Assembly: GCA_944393405.1 (NCBI GenBank)
Contig: CALYAC010000004.1
Location: forward strand, 67,410-131,409
Length of the DNA: 64,000 nucleotides
Reading direction: 5' to 3'
Origin: an uncultured Clostridia bacterium
Lineage (GTDB): Bacteria > Bacillota_A > Clostridia > TANB77 > CAG-508
Shown one piece after another: positions 21,728-32,062 of the stretch (positions are counted from its first letter, which is position 1; each line of letters starts with the position of its first letter). The notes beneath the pieces are model-generated. The model had not been told where the DNA came from and searched no databases. It saw nothing but the letters and a program-made list of their open reading frames with translations. Made by a program: the position numbers and the translations under genes.

Positions 21728-22084
21728 TTATTCATTATATAAATCATTATCTTTACCATCTATTCCATCTTGTGGCCTAAATGCAGGACTCATAATTAAT
21801 AATAATTTCATTTTTCCTGCAAATACAAATTCAGTATTTTTTGGAATCTCTATCAAATCATCTTTTTTTACTTTTATTTCTTTTCCATTAATTTTAAAAC
21901 GACCTTCTCCATCAAGGACATAATATATCTTTTGACTATAAACATTAGTATGATATTTATCATGTCCTTTAAAACAATCTTCTACTGAAATACTTATTTC
22001 TTTTGTATATAAATCAAAGTTATATCCATTTAGTCCTTTTTGTTTAAAAGAAGGACTCTCTGGCAATTTTTTTATATAATCCAT
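21728..22084 (-). CDS. Small cupin-domain protein
   Basis: 118 aa with a single beta-barrel: HTNVYSQKIYYVLDGEGRFK is the first cupin motif (His, Glu-like positions altered) and EIPKNTEFVFAGKMKLLLI the second. Small cupins bind metal, sugar or ligand; the ligand here is unknown, and the metal His set is incomplete. Lies between trpS and obgE in the same direction. Confidence 0.82.
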   Translation of the reverse strand: MDYIKKLPESPSFKQKGLNGYNFDLYTKEISISVEDCFKGHDKYHTNVYSQKIYYVLDGEGRFKINGKEIKVKKDDLIEIPKNTEFVFAGKMKLLLIMSPAFRPQDGIDGKDNDLYNE

Positions 22085-22137
22085 AATTTCTCCAATCTAT
22101 ATATCAAATAATTCTGTTATATCATTAATTAAATATT

Positions 22138-23151
22138 CTATTTTTCAAAATAATCTAATCTCATTGCTTTTTTAACTTTTTTCATCGTTTCTTTTGCAGT
22201 TTTTCTTGCTTTTTCAGTACCTTTTATTAACAATTCATCTACAAGTTCTGGTCTCTCTTCATAATATTTTCTTTTTTCTCTAATTGGCTCTAAAAAGTCT
22301 ATTATATTTTTTGCAAGTTCTTTCTTACAAGCTACACATCCTCTTTTACCTGCTTTACATTCTTCACATACTTTTTTACATTCTTCTTTATCTGTAAATA
22401 AATTATGATAGTATGCAACCATACATATATCAGGATTTCCCTTATCATCTTTTCTTATTCTATTTGGATCTGTAACAGCTCCCATTACTTTCTTTGTTAT
22501 TTCTTCTGGACTATCAGATAAATAAATAGCATTTCCTAAAGATTTGCCCATTTTTTCATTTCCATCTAATCCTTTAATTCTTTTTGTGCTTGAAAGTACT
22601 GCTTCTGGTTCTGTTAATACTTCTCCATATATGCTATTAAATTTTCTTACTATCTCTCTACATTGTTCTATTAGTGGTAATTGATCTTCACCAACAGGAA
22701 CAAGTTTTCCTTCAAATGCTGTAATATCTGCAGCTTGACTTACTGGATATCCTAAAAATCCATATGTAACACTCTCTCCAAATAATGCTTTTTTCTGTGC
22801 TATTTCTGTTTTTACAGTTGGATTTCTTTCAAGTCTTGCAATAGTTACTAAGTTGGAATAAAACACTGTAAGTTCTGCAACTTCTGGTATCATTGATTGA
22901 ATATATATTGTAGTTTTTTCTGGATCTAAACCTACTGATAAATAATCAAGCATAACCTCTCTTACATTCTTTCTTACTTTTTCTGGATTATTAAAATTAT
23001 CTGTTAAAGCCTGAACATCTGCAATTAATATATATGGATCATATTTCCCTGAATTTTGCATTTCTACTCTTGTTCTAAGTGATCCAAAATAGTGTCCAAT
23101 ATGTAGCCTACCTGTTGGTCTATCTCCAGTTAATATTCTTTTTTTATCCAT
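22138..23151 (-). CDS. trpS: Tryptophanyl-tRNA synthetase
   Basis: Class I enzyme charging tRNA-Trp. HIGH motif in TGDRPTGRLHIGHYFGSL, specificity region ILIADVQALTDNF, KMSKS variant GNEKMGKSLGNAIYLSD. A Cys cluster (CKKVCEECKAGKRGCVACKK) typical of clostridial TrpRS probably binds zinc. 337 aa, complete; AGGAGGAGA precedes the ATG. I see no T-box in the 100 bp upstream. Confidence 0.97.
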   Translation of the reverse strand: MDKKRILTGDRPTGRLHIGHYFGSLRTRVEMQNSGKYDPYILIADVQALTDNFNNPEKVRKNVREVMLDYLSVGLDPEKTTIYIQSMIPEVAELTVFYSNLVTIARLERNPTVKTEIAQKKALFGESVTYGFLGYPVSQAADITAFEGKLVPVGEDQLPLIEQCREIVRKFNSIYGEVLTEPEAVLSSTKRIKGLDGNEKMGKSLGNAIYLSDSPEEITKKVMGAVTDPNRIRKDDKGNPDICMVAYYHNLFTDKEECKKVCEECKAGKRGCVACKKELAKNIIDFLEPIREKRKYYEERPELVDELLIKGTEKARKTAKETMKKVKKAMRLDYFEK

Positions 23152-23254
23152 ATCTTCTCCTCCTAACTCTAAAGCTATTTTCTATAATAAATTTCTATAA
23201 TGAATATTACATCTTTAATTTAGTTTTATTTAATTCACTATTCTACTTTTTAAT

Positions 23255-24101
23255 TTAATTCTTTACTAAAGTTTTTCTTGTTACTAAAGTTATAAAATAT
23301 ATACATCCTGAAATAATTACTATCATTGGTCCTGTAGGTATATTAAAGTAGTATGATGCAATTAATCCTGATATACCAGAAAATAGTGAAAATATCACAG
23401 AATACAAATGATAAGTTCTCATATTTTTTGCTATATTTCTACTTGAAGCAGCTGGAAGTATTAATAATGAGTTAATTAATAATATTCCTATCCATCTTAT
23501 TGAAATCATTACAACTATTGCTATTAATACAGCAAAGATATTATCAATTTTTTTGGTTTTAATTCCTTTGCTTTTTGCTAAAGTTGAATTTATACTTATT
23601 AAATTTAATTTATTAAATGTAAAATACCAAAATACTAAAACTACTATTGCTATTAAAAACACATATATTATTTCTGTATCTGTTATACTTAATATATCTC
23701 CAACTAAATAACTAGAATATTGATTAAAGTTTCCAGTCTGTGCTAATATTGCAAGGCCTAAAGCTATAGCTATTGATGAGAAAACACTAATTATTGTATC
23801 TGCACCATATGTTGTTTTATTCTTTACAAAATTTAATAAAATCGCAAATCCTATTGCAAATATTATCATTCCAATATTTAAGTTACTTATTCCTATTAAA
23901 CTACCGAAGTGCAATTCCTGTTAATGCAGAGTGTCCTAATGCATCTGAGAAAAATGCCATTTTATTGTTAACAATCATAGTTCCCAATATTGCAAATATT
24001 GGAGATATTAAAATTATTGCTAAAAGTGCATTTTTCATAAATTCATAATCTATAAATTCAAAAGGTAATATTACTTCTAATATACTATCTATTATTTCCA
24101 T
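23255..24101 (-). CDS. znuB: ZnuB/MntB-type ABC permease, interrupted by CGG +1 shift
   Basis: Integral membrane permease of a zinc/manganese importer (ABC-3 family). The N-terminal piece (MEIIDSILEVILPFEFIDYE... MAFFSDALGHSALTGIAL) ends in frame 0 as CGG TAG (CGG at 23904-23906). Skipping the C gives L-G-S-L-I-G-I-S-N-L and continues through seven more hydrophobic helices to the stop at 23255. The joined length of about 281 aa is normal for the family, and GHSALTGIAL joins its expected continuation exactly. Lies 16 bp after znuC. A complete znuABC context makes loss of the permease unlikely. Confidence 0.88.
23904..23906 (-). other. In-frame CGG, putative +1 site 3 (znuB)
   Basis: Minus strand GCA CTT CGG TAG; skipping the C gives CTT GGT AGT TTA. 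Quadruplet CGGT. The preceding codon is CTT, as in mreB. Confidence 0.88.
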
Positions 24102-24117
24102 TTTTCCCCCATTTAAC

Positions 24118-24846
24118 TTAAGCTAATTCACCAAACCTATTCTTAAATTCTAAGCTTTTAAAAACATCTTCTGGTGTTCCTTCTTTTATTACTTCTTTGT
24201 CCAATAGTATCACTTTATCAGCATATTTTTTAGCCAAGTCCAAATCATGTGATACTAAAATTATAGACATATCATACTCAGTTTTTAATTTATTTATTAT
24301 TTTATAAAATTCTTTTATACCATTTCTATCTATACCAGATACAGGTTCATCTAATATTAATAAATTTGGAGTTGGTTTTGTAGCAATTGATATTAGCACA
24401 CGTTGTAATTCCCCTCCTGATAAATCTCCTATACTTTTATCTATTAAATTCTCTGCTCCAAATATTTTTAATTGTTCTTTTATTTCATTATATATTTTTT
24501 TATCTTTTCTTAAAAATACTGGTATATGAGTAATGCATGATGCAAATAAATCATAAACTGTAGTTGGCATATGTTTTTCTACATTAATACTTTGTGGAAC
24601 ATATCCTATTTTGATTTTTTTAGAAATATTATCTTTTTTATCAACAAATGTAATGTCACCAGTGTGTTCTATTTCTCCTAAAATAGCTTTTAATAAAGTG
24701 GTTTTACCTGCTCCATTTCTTCCTATAATAACAGTTAATTCACCACAATGTATATGAATACTTACATTTTTTAAAATTTCTTCATTTCCTATTTTAACTC
24801 CAATATTATTTATTTTTGTGCAATGTAATCCACAAGCTTTCTCCAT
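24118..24846 (-). CDS. znuC: Zinc/manganese ABC transporter ATPase
   Basis: Energises the ZnuB-type permease. Walker A GRNGAGKTTLLKAIL, Q-loop region VPQSINVEKHMPTTVYDL, ABC signature LSGGELQRVLISIA, Walker B LLILDEPVSGID and H-loop VSHDLDLAKKY. I chose ATG 24846 because GGAGG overlaps the first ATG at 24858. 242 aa. Middle gene of znuA-znuC-znuB. Confidence 0.96.
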   Translation of the reverse strand: MEKACGLHCTKINNIGVKIGNEEILKNVSIHIHCGELTVIIGRNGAGKTTLLKAILGEIEHTGDITFVDKKDNISKKIKIGYVPQSINVEKHMPTTVYDLFASCITHIPVFLRKDKKIYNEIKEQLKIFGAENLIDKSIGDLSGGELQRVLISIATKPTPNLLILDEPVSGIDRNGIKEFYKIINKLKTEYDMSIILVSHDLDLAKKYADKVILLDKEVIKEGTPEDVFKSLEFKNRFGELA

Positions 24847-24877
24847 TATTTCCTCCATCTATATAAAATTGACACAA

Positions 24878-25783
24878 TTAATCATCTTGTGTCAAAATTT
24901 GCATATTTTCTTCTACTTGCTTTATATATGCATCCTTATCTAAATCGCCTTTTAATCCAGAATTTAATTTATATATTTTAGCTCCTGTTTCTTCTGCTAT
25001 TGCTTTAGCATTTTCATCATTATCATCTTTATCAATTATTATAATTTTTATTTTTTCATTATTAACTTTATCTATAATATTTTTTAACATTTCTGCAGAT
25101 AATGTACTTTCTTCATGATCTGTTTTTATTGTTGTCATGTCTAGATTTAATTCTTTTCCTAAGTATTCAAAAGATTCATTTAATGAAATTACTTTATCTC
25201 CATCTAAATCTTTTAAATTTTCTAAATATGTTTTTTTCAATTCTTCTAATTTATTTAAATATTCATCTGTATTATTTTTATATAATTCTGCATTTTCTTT
25301 ATCTAAATTAATTAATTCTTCTGAAATGTTTTTTACTTGTATAATATAATTATCTATGCTTGTCCAAATATGAGCATTAATTTCATCATCTTCTGATATT
25401 ATATTTGTAATATTTTTGCTAGAATCTATAACCTTCATATTTTCATTAGATGACATTGCCTTGTCTATAAAATTTTCCATTCCTAATCCATTAACTATAA
25501 AAATATCTGCATTCTCGATTTTTTTCATGTCTTCTGTAGTTAATGTATAATCATGTAAGCAACCTACATTTACATCTGCCATATTTACTAATTCAATATT
25601 TTGTGCTCCATCGGTTATATTTTCTGCAATTATGTACATAGGATAAAATGATGAAACTATTTTTGTCGTCTGATCATCTACCTTATCATTATTATTTTTC
25701 CTTAAATTTAAAATAACTAATAGAACAATTATAAGTATAACAAAAATTGATATTATAATTTTATATTTTGTATTTTTATTCAT
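24878..25783 (-). CDS. znuA: Zinc/manganese-binding lipoprotein-like protein
   Basis: Cluster A-I substrate-binding protein. The N-terminal hydrophobic anchor (IIISIFVILIIVLLVILNL) has no Cys lipobox, so a plain membrane anchor or signal is likely. Metal-site pattern: HDYTLTTEDMKKIENADIFI, NGLGMENF, INAHIWTSIDNY, TDHEESTLSAEM. ATG 25783 follows GGAGG at good spacing; the longer reading frame from 25819 lacks one. 301 aa. First gene of the metal operon; no Zur/MntR box recognised upstream. Confidence 0.92.
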   Translation of the reverse strand: MNKNTKYKIIISIFVILIIVLLVILNLRKNNNDKVDDQTTKIVSSFYPMYIIAENITDGAQNIELVNMADVNVGCLHDYTLTTEDMKKIENADIFIVNGLGMENFIDKAMSSNENMKVIDSSKNITNIISEDDEINAHIWTSIDNYIIQVKNISEELINLDKENAELYKNNTDEYLNKLEELKKTYLENLKDLDGDKVISLNESFEYLGKELNLDMTTIKTDHEESTLSAEMLKNIIDKVNNEKIKIIIIDKDDNDENAKAIAEETGAKIYKLNSGLKGDLDKDAYIKQVEENMQILTQDD

Positions 25784-25865
25784 TAAAATTCCTCCATACA
25801 ACTTACAATATAATACCATTTTTTCCAGTTTTTTTCAATATTTTTCATTATATTTATGTAAATTT

Positions 25866-25894
25866 AGTACAAAAGAAAAATCTTCTTTTGTACT
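25866..25894 (-). terminator. Inverted repeat after patatin gene
   Basis: AGTACAAAAGA (25866-25876) pairs with TCTTTTGTACT (25884-25894). It lacks a T tract, so it is a weak terminator or an operator for znuA. Confidence 0.45.
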
Positions 25895-25895
25895 T

Positions 25896-26759
25896 CTAAA
25901 AATTATTCAATATTTCTTTTAATTCGTCTAATTTACTTTTCATAGACTCATATCCTATTTCAAAACATTTTTCTATTTTATTTATATCAAACATCCCTAT
26001 ACTTTCTAAATTAATTTCTAAAATATAATCACTCTTATTTAATTCCTCTTCTATAATTCTATTTCCCATTATATCAATGGTCTTCATTACAACATCAAAT
26101 ATATTACTTTTCTTGCTTATATTTTCACCTTTAAATTTTATAGCAATAACAATATCCGCTCCTTGCTTTTTCACTTCACCTACTGGAATATTATCTAAAG
26201 CACCTCCATCTATAAAAGAATGAGAATCAATATTACATATATCAAATACTGCAGGAAAACTACTACTCGCTCTTATTGCCTCTCCTATTTTTATATTATT
26301 TATATAATTAATTCTTTTAATATTATCTTTTTCAGTAGGAATATAATTTGTAAAAACATATTCTTTAGAATCCATTATATCAACTGTAGGAATTACAAGT
26401 GGCATTTTTATTTCATTTATATTTTCTATTTTTTTAGAAAAAGCCAATTTTTCTACTACTTCTTCTAAGCTTTTGCCATTTCTAAATCCACTATGCACCT
26501 TACTTTGCTGTATAATATGTTTTATTCCTTGAAAAAATCCAAATTTGTTATTACCTATAATTTTTGAAGAATTCTTTGAAAAGTTATCATAAATTTCATC
26601 TGGACTAAATCCAATTGCATATAAACTAGCTATAATACTCCCTGCGCTAGTTCCACCTATTATATCTATTTTAATATTTTCTTCCTCAAGAGCTTTCAAA
26701 ACTCCTGCATGTGCTATACCTCTAATTCCTCCTCCTGATAAAGCTATCCCTAATTTCAT
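25896..26759 (-). CDS. Patatin-like phospholipase (RssA type)
   Basis: Lipid acyl hydrolase with a Ser-Asp dyad. Oxyanion loop LSGGGIRGIAHAGVLKAL, nucleophile elbow GGTSAGSIIASLYA, and catalytic Asp in SFIDGGALDNIPVGEV. 287 aa, as in cytosolic RssA-like proteins. No signal peptide. Natural substrate unknown. Its neighbours are unrelated. Confidence 0.92.
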   Translation of the reverse strand: MKLGIALSGGGIRGIAHAGVLKALEEENIKIDIIGGTSAGSIIASLYAIGFSPDEIYDNFSKNSSKIIGNNKFGFFQGIKHIIQQSKVHSGFRNGKSLEEVVEKLAFSKKIENINEIKMPLVIPTVDIMDSKEYVFTNYIPTEKDNIKRINYINNIKIGEAIRASSSFPAVFDICNIDSHSFIDGGALDNIPVGEVKKQGADIVIAIKFKGENISKKSNIFDVVMKTIDIMGNRIIEEELNKSDYILEINLESIGMFDINKIEKCFEIGYESMKSKLDELKEILNNF

Positions 26760-26886
26760 AAATTATTTTATTTCTCCTATAAAATTCTTTATTTATATTA
26801 TTAACTCTTTCATAAATTTTAATCATTTTTAGAATAGATTATTTTTAATATTTCTTTTAAAAAAAATTGCTATAAACTTTTAAAGT

Positions 26887-27582
26887 TTATAACAATAATT
26901 TATTAATATATGTTTTTGATTTCTCATAATCTTCTGGAATTCCTATGTCTAAGAAAATACCATCATACTTATATGTAGAAATTGTTTTTTTGTCTACGAT
27001 TTTTTCAAAATAATCTTTTTCTATAGAAAACTTTCCTTTAGGTATATTAGTAAAGTTTTTCTTATTTAATATGTAAGCTCCTACATTAATATATCCTTTT
27101 TCTGTATATTGTTTTTCTTTGAATTTTTTTACAATTCCTTTTTCATCTATTTCAACTATTCCATATCTCGAAAATTTAGTCATTTCTTTTATAGCTATAA
27201 TATTTTTTAAACTATTATCTTTGATACTCTGAAAAAATTTATTATAATCTATTTTAGCAATAATATCTCCATTTATTACAACTATATTTTCTTCTTTGGA
27301 ATAACTCATAGCTTTTTTTATTGCCCCACCTGTTCCAAGTGGCTCTGTTTCTTTTGAATATATTAAATTTAATCTTTTATACTTATCTTTAAAATATTTT
27401 TCTATAATTTCAGATTTATATCCAACAGCTAATATAACATTTGTAAAATTAAATTTATTTATATATTCTAATATATATTCTAAAAAAGGTTTATTATTTA
27501 CAGGCGCCATTACTTTTGGTACATCACTTACAACACTTCTTAGCCTTGTACCAAGTCCACCAGCTAATATTATTATATCCAT
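26887..27582 (-). CDS. Sugar-1-phosphate nucleotidyltransferase
   Basis: Makes an NDP-sugar for the second polysaccharide operon. MDIIILAGGLGTRLRSVVSD and VPKVMAPVNNKPFLEYIL are the signature activation motifs; VVINGDIIAKIDYNKFF is the metal Asp region and YINVGAYILNK the sugar-binding part. 231 aa with no C-terminal beta-helix. Closest in form to HddC-like heptose or mannose-1-phosphate guanylyltransferases, but substrate cannot be fixed. Last gene of the operon. Confidence 0.88.
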   Translation of the reverse strand: MDIIILAGGLGTRLRSVVSDVPKVMAPVNNKPFLEYILEYINKFNFTNVILAVGYKSEIIEKYFKDKYKRLNLIYSKETEPLGTGGAIKKAMSYSKEENIVVINGDIIAKIDYNKFFQSIKDNSLKNIIAIKEMTKFSRYGIVEIDEKGIVKKFKEKQYTEKGYINVGAYILNKKNFTNIPKGKFSIEKDYFEKIVDKKTISTYKYDGIFLDIGIPEDYEKSKTYINKLLL

Positions 27583-27614
27583 TTTTTACTCCTTTAATAT
27601 TTCTTAATAATGTA

Positions 27615-28715
27615 TCATTTAGCTTCTTCTATTACTCTTTCTACAAATTCATTAATTTTAGTCTTAAACTCATCTTCACTAAACCTTTTTGCATTTTTTA
27701 TTATTTCTTCAGAACTATAGTTTAAATATTCTTTTTCCATTTTTTCTACTGCTTCATTTAATTTCTCAATATTTTTTTCTTTTACTAATATTCCTGTTTT
27801 TCCATCTATTACTATTTCTTTTGCTCCACCCTTTTCATAAGCAATTACGGGTCTACCTGATGCTTGTACTTCTGCCATAACCATTCCAAAATCCTCTTCT
27901 GCCATAAATACAAACGCTTTACATTTTTTATAATAATTCTTTAATTCTTCATCCGAAACATTTTTTAGAAATTTAATATTATTTTTTGCTATCCTTTTTA
28001 ATTTCTTTTCATCAGGTCCTGTACCAATAATAACCAATTTCTTACCATTTTCATTAAATGCTTTAATTATTAATTCTGTACTTTTATATTTTACTAATCT
28101 TGTAACTAATAAATAATAGTCTTGTATCTCTTCATTTTTACAAGCTCCATAAAATTCATTTTTTATTGGAGGATATATTACATAAGCTTCTCTTCTATAA
28201 TGTTTTTCTATTCTTTTTCTTACATTTTCTGAGTTTGCAATAAAATAATCTACTCTATTTGATGATACATAATCCCATATTCTTAATTTGCTCATACTTT
28301 TTGCTATTATAAATTTTTTTATCTTGTTTTTTGAATCATTATACTCATTATACATATCCCAAGCATATCTCATAGGAGTATGACAATAGCATATATGTAT
28401 TGTTTTGCTACTTACATTTATTCCTTTTGCACATGCTGAAGATGAACTTATAATTAGATCATAATCTTTTAAATTAAATTGTTCTATTGCCATAGGCATT
28501 AAAGGAAGCATTTCCCTATAATGCTTTTTTGATCCTGGTATTTTTTGCATAAATGATGTAATTATTTTGATATTTGAAAAATACTTTTCCATATTCTTTT
28601 TGTTATAAACTAATGTATATATAGGTGCTTTAGGAAAATTTTCATGTAACTTTAATAAAACTCTTTCTGCTCCACCAAATGATGTAAGCCAATCATGAAC
28701 AAATGCAATTTTCAT
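27615..28715 (-). CDS. Family 4 glycosyltransferase (mannosyltransferase-like)
   Basis: GT-B enzyme. The start MKIAFVHDWLTSFGGAERVL with KAPIYTLVYN is typical of WbaZ-type mannosyltransferases; the C-terminal donor site is seen in LLVTRLVKYKSTELIIKAF, IIGTGPDEKKLKRIAKNN and FMAEEDFGMVMAEVQASGRP (E-x7-E motif). 366 aa. It overlaps the GT2 gene upstream by 4 bp (ATGA-type). Donor probably a GDP- or UDP-hexose made by the neighbouring pyrophosphorylase. Confidence 0.92.
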   Translation of the reverse strand: MKIAFVHDWLTSFGGAERVLLKLHENFPKAPIYTLVYNKKNMEKYFSNIKIITSFMQKIPGSKKHYREMLPLMPMAIEQFNLKDYDLIISSSSACAKGINVSSKTIHICYCHTPMRYAWDMYNEYNDSKNKIKKFIIAKSMSKLRIWDYVSSNRVDYFIANSENVRKRIEKHYRREAYVIYPPIKNEFYGACKNEEIQDYYLLVTRLVKYKSTELIIKAFNENGKKLVIIGTGPDEKKLKRIAKNNIKFLKNVSDEELKNYYKKCKAFVFMAEEDFGMVMAEVQASGRPVIAYEKGGAKEIVIDGKTGILVKEKNIEKLNEAVEKMEKEYLNYSSEEIIKNAKRFSEDEFKTKINEFVERVIEEAK

Positions 28716-29572
28716 ATTTCTATTTTACTCCTTAATCCATCTCTTCTTCCAACTAAGATTATTCTATTTCTATGTTCCAACACTTTGTCATTTGTTAATT
28801 TTCCTTTAAAGAATAATATAAAAGCTTTTAAATTTTTTAACATAAATAAAAAATATGGTATAAATCTTTTATATTTCTTCAAATGTTTCTTTGCAAGTCC
28901 GGCTTGTCCTAATCCTTGATTGTATAATTTATTAAAATTCAATTCATCCTTTTTAGAAGGATGATAAAAAAGAGTGTCTTTAATATATTTCATAACATTA
29001 TTTTTATATAATAGTCTAAAGAAAATATCAGCTCCTTCATCAAATGCATAGTAGTTCCCAGGGCCTAAATTTTCGTCGAATCCCCCTATTTTTATAAATT
29101 CTTCTCTTTTAATAAAAAAACTACATTCTATTGCTGCTTTATATAAGTTAAAGTAATTTATGTTTGTTGATCTTTTTAGATAATTTATTATATCTTTATT
29201 TTCTTTTTTATCCTGCACTCTACCAAATACTGCAATTACATCTTTATTATTTTCAAAAATTTCATTTACTTTATTTAATGTATGTTGCAAAATTTCGCAA
29301 TCATCATCTGGAAAACCTATTATACTTCCCTTTGCTATTTTTGCACCGTAATTTCTTGCTTTTGAACTTTCTTTAAAATTTACATTAGTATATTTTATTG
29401 GTAGTTTTTCTTTATATTTCTTTATTATCTCTAATAAGAACCCATTTTCATTTTGATCTATTATTATAACTTCTAATAATGATTTACTGTTAATTTTAGT
29501 TATAGATTCTAATAATTCTTCAAGTTCCTTTCTTCGTTTTATTGTAGCAATAACTAGAGAAAAAGTATTCAT
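28712..29572 (-). CDS. Family 2 glycosyltransferase
   Basis: 286 aa GT-A enzyme: FSLVIATIKRRKELEELLES, SSKARNYGAKIAKGSIIGFP with metal site DDDCEIL, and acceptor region GGFDENLGPGNYYAFDEGAD. Two hydrophobic stretches near the C-terminus could attach it to membrane. Between the polymerase and GT4 genes in one operon. Confidence 0.9.
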   Translation of the reverse strand: MNTFSLVIATIKRRKELEELLESITKINSKSLLEVIIIDQNENGFLLEIIKKYKEKLPIKYTNVNFKESSKARNYGAKIAKGSIIGFPDDDCEILQHTLNKVNEIFENNKDVIAVFGRVQDKKENKDIINYLKRSTNINYFNLYKAAIECSFFIKREEFIKIGGFDENLGPGNYYAFDEGADIFFRLLYKNNVMKYIKDTLFYHPSKKDELNFNKLYNQGLGQAGLAKKHLKKYKRFIPYFLFMLKNLKAFILFFKGKLTNDKVLEHRNRIILVGRRDGLRSKIEI

Positions 29573-29585
29573 GTTTAGACCTTTC

Positions 29586-31919
29586 TTAGTTTAAATTTTT
29601 AATATATTTATCCTTTAGATTAATATCAACTCTATATTCAATTTTATTTAAATTTTCTAAAATATCATGTTTTATTTTTTCTTTTAGTTTATTTATTTTT
29701 TCTGGATTTTTTATATTATTTTCATACTTATCTAGTATATTATAGCATTCTAACATATTTTCTAAATCTTTAGGTTTTGAATTTATACTTTTTGATATCA
29801 ATTTCATAATTATTCCTTCTGGCATATTATTATCTAGCGCTTTTTCAATTATTAAATTTTGCTCTAAAAAAGGTTCATACTTTATAGCATAATATACATA
29901 TTTTTCATTTTCTTCTGTGCTATTTGTATTATTTAATATATATATTAATACATTATTATTCCATGGATAAATCTTATAGATTTCTTTTGCTTGTTCTATC
30001 TGATTATTTGATTTATTTATATTAATCCAATAATTCTGTTCACTTACACCTCTTAATATATTCAATATACATCCTAATACTAATGTAATCAATAATATTG
30101 ATCCAATAATTATATTTACTTTATTTCTTCTTATTTGCATTTCCATATAATTCATACATAAAGCAAATATAGAAAATAAGGCTAATTGAATAACCATAAA
30201 TGACATATCAAAATCAATAATGCTATGCCCTAAAACTAATAGTATTCCTAATATCAAATAATTTACTTGATTATTTTTCATTTGTTTAAAGAATAAATAA
30301 AATGCTAATAAATATAAAGTGATTACACTAATCAAGCCTAATATTCCATTATCTATAAATACTTCTATAGGATAAGAATGAACTTCACTTGCATAATATT
30401 TATATTCTTGAACTGATTGTTCTAAATATTTCCATGCATCTCCCCCCTGTCCTAAAATAGGGTGGTTACTTGCAACCTTTAATCCATCTTTATAAAATGT
30501 GAATCTTTCAGTTACAGAAAAAGGATTATTAAATATTGTCTTTACTTTATATACAATTTCTTTAGGTAAATATTTATAGTCCAATATAGCATTTTTACCA
30601 TTTATCTTTAATGAGTAAATAGTAAGTCCTTCACTATTTTTTATACTATAGTTCTGATATTTAATTTCTAGATATTTTACATCTTTTTGTTTTTCTATTT
30701 TTATTTCCTTTTTTCCTTTAAAATTATTTAACTCTATGTAATGTTCTTTTAAAGTATCATTATATATACTTTTTTCTGCTATTACTATTCCATATTGCAT
30801 TCCTTCTTCTGTTTTAGATTTTGCTTCTAATTCTATTTCTACATCAAATCCATTTTCACTTGTTATATAATCTATAGTTTGTATATATTCTGTTTCTGAT
30901 TTTCCTCTAGAAAAAAGCTCTAATGGTTTTGTAAACCTAAAAAGAAAAAAGAATAATCCTATACCGCATAATAATAAAATTGCAAGTACAATTAGTACTT
31001 TTTTCATATCAACTTTTTCTAATTTAGTACTTATTTTACTAATAATAATTTGCATTATGGCATTTATTAAGCATAGTATTATGATGCTTGGATATATAAG
31101 AAGAAATTGCTTAGTGGCCATTAAGCTTACATATATTTTCATAAAACAAATAGATAATATAAATGTACTTATACTTGTAAGAAATAAATTAATTTTGTTT
31201 TTATTTTCATTTATGGTAAATATATATATTAATAATATTATTCCTAAAAAAATATATGTTCCTCTTGAATATGATAATAATATTAATGAAAGGAAAAGTA
31301 CTAAAATACTTGAATATATTAATTTATTCAGGCTTTTTTTCGTATCTATTAGTCTACCAATAGATAAAATAAAGCATAATCCAATATATACTGCAAAAGA
31401 GTTTGGATATCCTAAACTTGAAATCTGTCTTCCATCTGCACTAAAAAATCTTCCATTTCCTATTTTCTCTAAAAAATTTGTAAATACATTTGTAGTCAAG
31501 TTATCTATGCTTATAACACATAAAATTATACCTGATATTAATATAGAATTTATTATATATTTCTTTTTATTTCTATTTTCATTGTAAAATATTAATATAA
31601 TTAGTGATACTATTCCAACTGCATCTAAAATATTATCGATAGTACCTGACAAACTGACATAAGTATTAAATATTAAAGGAAGTGCACTTGAAATCAGCAT
31701 AATAAAGGTAATAATTAATAATATATTAAATTTTATTTTATTATCTTTATTAAAAAACATATTTAATATAATGTAAATGACAGCTGATGTATTTATTATT
31801 GCTAATAATATTCCAGAGTTTCTATTTATAGGACTTCCTATAAATAAACTTGAAAATATAATACATAAGCAAATTATTACTATATAAACATTATCTATTA
31901 TTATTTTTTTATCCTTCAT
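29586..31919 (-). CDS. O-antigen ligase/Wzy-like polymerase with helical tail
   Basis: 777 aa paralogue of the 10868-13300 protein: similar N-terminal helices (SSLFIGSPINRNSG; ISSALPLIFNTYVSLSGTID), a large loop at about 340-450, the catalytic-loop equivalent HPILGQGGDAWKYLEQS and SEVHSYPIEVFIDNGILGLI, then a repeat-like helical tail rich in Asn/Glu/Lys. Likely polymerises or ligates the second polysaccharide. First gene of its operon. Confidence 0.86.
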   Translation of the reverse strand: MKDKKIIIDNVYIVIICLCIIFSSLFIGSPINRNSGILLAIINTSAVIYIILNMFFNKDNKIKFNILLIITFIMLISSALPLIFNTYVSLSGTIDNILDAVGIVSLIILIFYNENRNKKKYIINSILISGIILCVISIDNLTTNVFTNFLEKIGNGRFFSADGRQISSLGYPNSFAVYIGLCFILSIGRLIDTKKSLNKLIYSSILVLFLSLILLSYSRGTYIFLGIILLIYIFTINENKNKINLFLTSISTFILSICFMKIYVSLMATKQFLLIYPSIIILCLINAIMQIIISKISTKLEKVDMKKVLIVLAILLLCGIGLFFFLFRFTKPLELFSRGKSETEYIQTIDYITSENGFDVEIELEAKSKTEEGMQYGIVIAEKSIYNDTLKEHYIELNNFKGKKEIKIEKQKDVKYLEIKYQNYSIKNSEGLTIYSLKINGKNAILDYKYLPKEIVYKVKTIFNNPFSVTERFTFYKDGLKVASNHPILGQGGDAWKYLEQSVQEYKYYASEVHSYPIEVFIDNGILGLISVITLYLLAFYLFFKQMKNNQVNYLILGILLVLGHSIIDFDMSFMVIQLALFSIFALCMNYMEMQIRRNKVNIIIGSILLITLVLGCILNILRGVSEQNYWININKSNNQIEQAKEIYKIYPWNNNVLIYILNNTNSTEENEKYVYYAIKYEPFLEQNLIIEKALDNNMPEGIIMKLISKSINSKPKDLENMLECYNILDKYENNIKNPEKINKLKEKIKHDILENLNKIEYRVDINLKDKYIKNLN

Positions 31920-32007
31920 ATTTTTATATTTTCCTTTATTTTATCATTTGTTATATTATCATCTTTCTACTTTATTTTCAACTAGTAATATTAGTATTTA
32001 CAAACAC

Positions 32008-32040
32008 AAAAAAACAATATAGAAAATCTCTATATTGCTT
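32008..32040 (-). terminator. Terminator of rpsF-ssb-rpsR
   Basis: CAATATAG (32015-32022) pairs with CTATATTG (32030-32037); the minus strand continues into a seven-T run. Confidence 0.88.
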
Positions 32041-32062
32041 TTTATCTCTTAATTTATGAATA

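Noticed and set aside
23152..23254. T-box or tryptophan leader before trpS
   Set aside because: No T-box core or terminator/antiterminator pair is visible there.
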